A stretch of 11,745 nt of DNA from Clostridiales bacterium. GTDB lineage: Bacteria > Bacillota > Clostridia > Christensenellales > CAG-314. The stretch lies in assembly GCA_003537755.1 (NCBI GenBank), contig DPQS01000010.1:24865-36609 (forward strand). The letters are read 5' to 3'. Below the pieces are notes generated by a model. That model made no database searches. It saw only the letters and a list, made by a program, of their open reading frames with translations, and had not been told where the DNA came from. Position numbers and translations under genes: made by a program. Shown piece after piece: positions 7,329 to 11,745 of this stretch (the stretch's first letter is position 1; each line of letters starts with the position of its first letter).

Positions 7329-9899
7329 TTGAAAACAGACATGACCGCGTTCGGGTTGACTTCCGAAGAGGCGGCAAGACGGCTGGTACAGGACGGACCC
7401 AACGTCACCGAAGAGGGCAAAAAGGCGAGTTTCGTCAAAATGTTTGCCTCGCAGTTTTGCGACCTTATGATAGTAATCTTGCTCGTCGCGGCGGCACTCA
7501 GCCTTGTTATTGCCATTGTAAGCGGCGACGTCGGCGACATTCTCGAACCGATAATAATCGTCGCGATAGTGCTTGCCAACGCAACTTTGGGCGCATTGCA
7601 GGAATTCCGCGCGGAAAAATCCTTGCAGGAACTGAAAAAGTTGACTTCGCCTCGCACCAAGGTCGTGCGCGACGGCAAACTGTGCGTAATCGGCGGCGCG
7701 GACGTTGTTTGCGGCGATTGCGCCGTGTTCGATGCGGGTGACGTCGTGACTGCAGATGTAAAATTGCTGTTTGCAGAGTCTCTGCAGGTAAATCAATCGG
7801 CGTTGACCGGGGAAAGCGTGCCTGTGGAAAAGTCGGCATACACGTTGCAGACAATGGCTGTAAGCGACGACGCGCGCACGGTGTATGCAGGCAGTTTTGT
7901 CACAAAGGGTCGGTGCTTCGGCATCGTGCACAGAACCGGCAAAAATACCGAAATCGGCAAGGTTGCCGCGCTTATCACGGGGCGCGAAACGCCGCTTACG
8001 CCTCTGCAACAAAAACTGAAACATCTCGGCAAAGTAATCGGCGTTGTGTGCCTTGCCGTGTGCGCGGTGGTGTTTGTAACGGCATTTGTCAAGGGCGTAA
8101 ACCGCATGGGTGACGGCGACACGTTGTTGTCGGTGTTTGTGGACATCTTTCTGACGTCCGTCTCGCTGGCTGTGGCGGCGATACCCGAGGGACTGCCTGC
8201 CGTCGTTACCGTTGTGCTTGCCAAGGGAATAGAGTCTATGGCGCGCAAAAATGCCGTTGTAAAGCGGCTTACTTCTGTCGAGTCGCTGGGAAGCGCGACG
8301 GTGATTTGTTCGGACAAGACGGGCACGCTTACGCAAAACAAAATGACGTTGTACGGCGTGTTTGACGGCAGAAAGTTTGTGTCCGGCGGCAACATCGCCG
8401 AGGTTGCGCCCCTCGTGGAACGTTTTGCCGATTGTTGCGACGTGACGACGGACGGCGACGGCAACACTGTCGGCGACCCTACGGAAATTGCCGTTACCGT
8501 ACATGCGACTGCCGCCAAAAAATCGACGCGTATGTTTGAGCTGCCCTTTGACAGCAACCGCAAACTTATGACGGTGGTCGTGCGTGACGGCGGCGAATAC
8601 TTTGTCGTGACAAAGGGCAGTCCCGAAGCAATGAACACGTCGGCAAATTACGCCCTGTTCGAGCGGCAAAGCGCGGTGTATGCGCGGCGCGGTTTCAGGG
8701 TGCTTGCGCTGTCCGTCAAAAAGGTCGGCGCGGACTTTCCGCGCTCTGCAAGGCTTGAGTCGGACTTCAACATCGTAGGATTGTTTGTAATTGCCGATCC
8801 GCCGCGTAAAGAAGCGCTAAACGCCGTTAAAACCTGCAAAGCGGCAGGTATTAAGCCTGTTATGATTACAGGTGACAGTCTGGCTACGGCAACGGAAATC
8901 GCTTCGTCTCTAGGGATAAAGGACGAAAACGACCGTGCGGTGGACGGCGTGTACCTTGACAAAATCGACGACGAAACGCTGGCGAAAGAAGTACCCGACA
9001 TTGCCGTATACGCGCGCGTTACGCCTGCGGACAAACTGCGCATAGTGGAAGCCTGGCAGAAAAACGGTGCCGTCGTGGCAATGACGGGCGACGGGGTTAA
9101 CGACGCGCCTGCGCTTAAACGCGCCGACATCGGTTGTGCAATGGGCAGCGGTACTGAAGTTGCCAAAAATGCCGCCGACATGATACTTGCCGACGACAAC
9201 TTTGCGACCGTGGTTGACGCCGTTTCTCTGGGACGAAGCGTGTACGAAAACATCAAAAAATCCGTAATGTACCTTGTTACCTGCAATGTGGGCGAGGTAT
9301 TGTGCGTGTTGTTTGCGTTGCTGCTGTGGGACGTTTCGCCGCTGTCGGCAATGCAATTGTTGTGGGTAAATCTTGTTACCGACGGTTTGCCGGGACTTGC
9401 GCTTGGCATTTACAAACAGGAAAATGATGTAATGAACCGCACCCCGAGAAGCGCGACGGAAAACTTTTTCAGTCACGGCGGCGGCATGCGTATAATTGTC
9501 GGCGGCGTACTGTTCGGGTTGGTTACGCTTGTCGGATATGCCGTCGGCAACACCTTCGGCGCGGGCGAAGCAAGCACGGTGGCGTTTCTGGTGCTTAGTA
9601 TGTCGCAGTTGTTTTTCGCCTTGGAAATGCGCAGTCGCAGGGGACTGTTTGACCGCGACATTACGCCGTTTATGGCGTGGACTACGGTGTTGTCCTTTGC
9701 TCTTGTCGGGGTGGTGTCGTTTGTACCGCCGCTCATGTCGTTGTTCGGGCTGTCGCAGCTACCAGTGTGGATGTATGTCGTGTCGGTGTTTCTTGCCGTT
9801 GCGCCGTCGCTGGCGTATGCTGCGGCACGCGCCATTAACCTGCACGGAAAATTTACGCTTCGCTCCGTCCGCAAACAGAAACTTACGGACAGAACGTAA
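7329..9899 (+). CDS. Calcium-transporting P-type ATPase (P2A, SERCA/PMR1-like)
   Basis: This pump of about 856 residues uses ATP to export Ca2+ (possibly also Mn2+) from the cytoplasm. Numbered from the TTG at 7329, the N-terminal cation-ATPase domain starts at once with GLTSEEAARRLVQDGPN. The actuator motif TGES is at 160-163, the phosphorylated Asp of DKTGTLT is Asp329, and the hinge motif TGDGVNDAPAL starts at 586. FDSNRKLM, KGSPE and DPPRKEA mark the nucleotide domain. Ten membrane helices are expected; PEGL (286-289, M4), NVGE (653-656, M5) and NLVTD (681-685, M6) match residues that bind Ca2+ in SERCA sites I and II. At the M8 position where SERCA has a Glu, LSMSQLFFALEMRS shows no obvious equivalent. 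The start is uncertain: TTG 7329 has the SD, ATG 7341 does not, and both keep all domains. It stands alone behind a terminator and a structured leader, so it is probably regulated independently of its neighbours. Confidence 0.94.
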   Translation: MKTDMTAFGLTSEEAARRLVQDGPNVTEEGKKASFVKMFASQFCDLMIVILLVAAALSLVIAIVSGDVGDILEPIIIVAIVLANATLGALQEFRAEKSLQELKKLTSPRTKVVRDGKLCVIGGADVVCGDCAVFDAGDVVTADVKLLFAESLQVNQSALTGESVPVEKSAYTLQTMAVSDDARTVYAGSFVTKGRCFGIVHRTGKNTEIGKVAALITGRETPLTPLQQKLKHLGKVIGVVCLAVCAVVFVTAFVKGVNRMGDGDTLLSVFVDIFLTSVSLAVAAIPEGLPAVVTVVLAKGIESMARKNAVVKRLTSVESLGSATVICSDKTGTLTQNKMTLYGVFDGRKFVSGGNIAEVAPLVERFADCCDVTTDGDGNTVGDPTEIAVTVHATAAKKSTRMFELPFDSNRKLMTVVVRDGGEYFVVTKGSPEAMNTSANYALFERQSAVYARRGFRVLALSVKKVGADFPRSARLESDFNIVGLFVIADPPRKEALNAVKTCKAAGIKPVMITGDSLATATEIASSLGIKDENDRAVDGVYLDKIDDETLAKEVPDIAVYARVTPADKLRIVEAWQKNGAVVAMTGDGVNDAPALKRADIGCAMGSGTEVAKNAADMILADDNFATVVDAVSLGRSVYENIKKSVMYLVTCNVGEVLCVLFALLLWDVSPLSAMQLLWVNLVTDGLPGLALGIYKQENDVMNRTPRSATENFFSHGGGMRIIVGGVLFGLVTLVGYAVGNTFGAGEASTVAFLVLSMSQLFFALEMRSRRGLFDRDITPFMAWTTVLSFALVGVVSFVPPLMSLFGLSQLPVWMYVVSVFLAVAPSLAYAAARAINLHGKFTLRSVRKQKLTDRT

Positions 9900-9930
9900 A
9901 TACATATGCAAAAAAACTTGACTGTTTCTC

Positions 9931-9959
9931 TTGATAAACTTGCTGTAATTTGATACAAT
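9931..9959 (+). promoter_or_regulatory. Sigma-A-type promoter for clpC
   Basis: TTGATA (9931-9936) and TACAAT (9954-9959) each match the consensus in five of six positions with an ideal 17-bp spacer, and TG at 9951-9952 gives an extended -10. Transcription should begin near 9966, about 70 nt before the ATG at 10036. A second -35-like TTGACT (9918-9923) has no -10 partner. No CIRCE or canonical tandem CtsR heptads are seen here. Confidence 0.75.
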
Positions 9960-10035
9960 ATATTAAATTATAAGGCAAGGGGCGGCTTTGGACGGAATTT
10001 TCGACGAAGTCGCCGTTCGGGAAACAGGAATAGGT

Positions 10036-11745
10036 ATGGTTTCTGAAACGTTAACGGATGTATTTTCCTATGCTCAGACATACGTCCGCATTCATCATTG
10101 CGGCGAAATAAATGCGCATCACGTGCTTATAGGGCTTGTTTCGGTGGAAAACGAAGCACGCCATTTTTTGCTGGAAATCGGCATGAATTCCACAAACGTG
10201 AGCACGTCGTCGCACGACGCCGATACGGGCAGCACACGCATGCACGATTCCGACGAGGTTAACCGCCTCAACAGGATTGCGGCACGCTTCACCGAGGAAC
10301 TGGGCGACAGAGAAACAAACTGCATACACATGCTGCTGGCGTTACTAAGCATAAAGGAAACCTATGCTTACGAAAAAATACAGTATTACTGCAACGATAA
10401 GGCAGGCATTACAATCGACGCGTTTTTCCGCAAAATCGTAGATACACTGCCTAACAAAGCCGCGCTTATGCGTTTCGCCCGCGGCGACGACTTTGCCGCG
10501 CAGGTGCCCGAGGACGAACTTGCCATGAGCGGCAACGCCATTGCACGCCCGGAAGACGACCGTTTGCCCTTCGGTACAGACCTTACCGAACGCGCGATGC
10601 TGGGGCAAATCGACCCTGTAATAGGCAGAGATACGGAACTCGCCCGTGTGGTACAAACGCTTACTCGCCGCACCAAAAACAATCCCGTGCTTGTGGGCGA
10701 ACCGGGCGTTGGTAAAACAGCCGTAGTAGAGGGATTGGCTCTTGCCATGGCGCAGGGGCGCGTACCGGCGGAACTTCAGGGCAAACGTCTTGTGGAACTG
10801 GACATCGCAGGTATGATTGCAGGCAGCCGTTTCCGCGGCGACTTCGAGGAACGTCTGAAAAAAGTAGTTTCGCAGGTTATTTCCGACGGGAACATAATTT
10901 TGTTTGTGGACGAAATTCACAATCTTGTCGGCGCAGGCGGTACTTCCGACGGAACCATGGACGCTGCCGAGATACTGAAACCGTCTCTTGCTCGCGGCGA
11001 TTTGTCCATTGTGGGCGCGACGACATTGCGCGAATACACCAAGTACATCGAAAAGGATCCCGCGCTGGAACGTCGCTTCCAACCAATTGTTGTGGACGAG
11101 CCGTCGCCTGCGCTTGCTGTGCAGATAGTCAGGGGCGTCAAGGGCAAGTACGAGGCGCATCACGGCGTAATAATATCAGACGAAGCAATCGAAACGGCGG
11201 TGCAACTGTCCGTAAGGTACATCAACGACCGCTATCTGCCCGACAAGGCGTTTGACGTAATTGACGAGGCGTGTAGCAAGCTGAAAATGACAACATTTGC
11301 CGCGCCGCCGCGTATTGCCGAACTGGCTGCGCAAATTGCCGATGTGCAACACAAGCGTGAAACCGCTTATTTTGCTGCAAACAAGGAACAAGCCGCCGCG
11401 CTGGAACAAAAATACAAGCAACTGTGCTTCGAGTACGACAATGCCCAAACGGAATACAAACGTCTGTGCGAGGAACACAAAAGCACGCTGACCGCCGACG
11501 ACGTGCGCAACGTGGTGTCGCAGATGACCGGAGTACCCGTAAGCCAACTTTCGCGCGAGGAACGTGACAGACTGGTACGCCTCGAGGACGAACTGGCTTC
11601 GCGCGTGATCGGTCAACCCGAAGCGGTAAAGGCGGTTGCGCTTGCCGTAAGACGACAGGGAGCAGGGCTGAAAGACCCCAACAGACCCATAGGCAGTTTT
11701 ATTTTCGTAGGGCCGACGGGCGTAGGTAAGACGGAACTTGCCAAG
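10036..11745 (+). CDS. clpC: ClpC-type AAA+ unfoldase, ATPase subunit of Clp protease (3' partial)
   Basis: The first 570 residues of a Hsp100 protein that unfolds substrates and feeds them to ClpP; the gene runs off the right edge. ATG 10036 is chosen because its MVSETLTDVFSYAQ aligns with the usual ClpC start and AGGA (10026-10029) lies 6 nt upstream. A TTG at 9988 with AAGGGG 5 nt upstream would add 16 residues and cannot be excluded. Two Clp-N repeats (about 8-55 and 70-130) are recognisable but divergent. AAA1 has Walker A GEPGVGKT (Lys227) and Walker B ILFVDEIHN (Asp292, Glu293). Residues 427-485 form a short Gln/Glu/Lys-rich linker, far shorter than the ClpB coiled coil and placed like the UVR-type middle region of ClpC. 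MTGVPVSQL and RVIGQPEAV follow, then the second Walker A GPTGVGKT (Lys565) at the window end. In Bacillus clpC follows ctsR-mcsA-mcsB; here a Ca2+ ATPase gene precedes it and it has its own promoter. Confidence 0.94.
   Translation, partial: MVSETLTDVFSYAQTYVRIHHCGEINAHHVLIGLVSVENEARHFLLEIGMNSTNVSTSSHDADTGSTRMHDSDEVNRLNRIAARFTEELGDRETNCIHMLLALLSIKETYAYEKIQYYCNDKAGITIDAFFRKIVDTLPNKAALMRFARGDDFAAQVPEDELAMSGNAIARPEDDRLPFGTDLTERAMLGQIDPVIGRDTELARVVQTLTRRTKNNPVLVGEPGVGKTAVVEGLALAMAQGRVPAELQGKRLVELDIAGMIAGSRFRGDFEERLKKVVSQVISDGNIILFVDEIHNLVGAGGTSDGTMDAAEILKPSLARGDLSIVGATTLREYTKYIEKDPALERRFQPIVVDEPSPALAVQIVRGVKGKYEAHHGVIISDEAIETAVQLSVRYINDRYLPDKAFDVIDEACSKLKMTTFAAPPRIAELAAQIADVQHKRETAYFAANKEQAAALEQKYKQLCFEYDNAQTEYKRLCEEHKSTLTADDVRNVVSQMTGVPVSQLSREERDRLVRLEDELASRVIGQPEAVKAVALAVRRQGAGLKDPNRPIGSFIFVGPTGVGKTELAK

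Noticed and set aside
7263..8669. A long minus-strand open frame opposite the Ca2+ ATPase gene
   Set aside because: It is a codon-bias shadow: its translation is His/Arg/Cys-rich without any family motif, while the plus strand carries every P-type ATPase motif.
9918..9936. TTGAC/TTGAT repeat as a CtsR operator before clpC
   Set aside because: The repeat period is 13 nt and the units are only 5 nt long; the CtsR site is a tandem heptad with a 10-nt period.

Overview
The window (about 50% GC) reads as chromosome of a Gram-positive, carbohydrate-degrading anaerobe. The most likely source is Bacillota/Clostridia, for example a gut-associated lineage. This is inferred from strong AAGGAG(G) Shine-Dalgarno sites, two classic lipobox signal peptides on surface proteins, a ClpC-type (not ClpB-type) unfoldase, TTG start candidates and a sigma-A-like promoter. 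No phage, transposon, CRISPR, rRNA or tRNA feature was seen.

Region 1 (1-6943, all +) is a glycan-utilisation cluster. It holds a family-43-like glycoside hydrolase with a C-terminal galactose-binding-like domain (5' end outside the window) and a translationally coupled lipoprotein combining a CBM9-like domain with a laminin-G/ConA-like domain. These are followed by a complete CUT1-type ABC sugar importer without its ATPase: a lipoprotein solute-binding protein, a MalF-like permease and a MalG-like permease. The likely logic is that a beta-linked pentose glycan (arabinan, xylan or arabinoxylan type) is bound and trimmed, and the oligosaccharides are imported. The ATPase is probably a shared MsmK-like protein encoded elsewhere.

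Region 2 (6944-7328) is noncoding but full of structure. A hairpin spans the permease stop codon, a textbook intrinsic terminator follows, and then comes about 200 nt of inverted repeats that can form nested and mutually exclusive helices. These lie directly upstream of a cation-pump gene, so this is a candidate cis-regulatory RNA of a class I do not recognise.

Region 3 (7329-9899) is a P2A-type (SERCA/PMR1-like) Ca2+-transporting P-type ATPase, probably starting at TTG.

Region 4 (9900-11745) has a good sigma-A promoter and then clpC, an AAA+ unfoldase gene that leaves the window at its second Walker A motif. It stands alone, without the ctsR-mcsA-mcsB genes that precede clpC in Bacillus.

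Overall the coding content is conventional. The least explained item is the structured leader before the Ca2+ ATPase.
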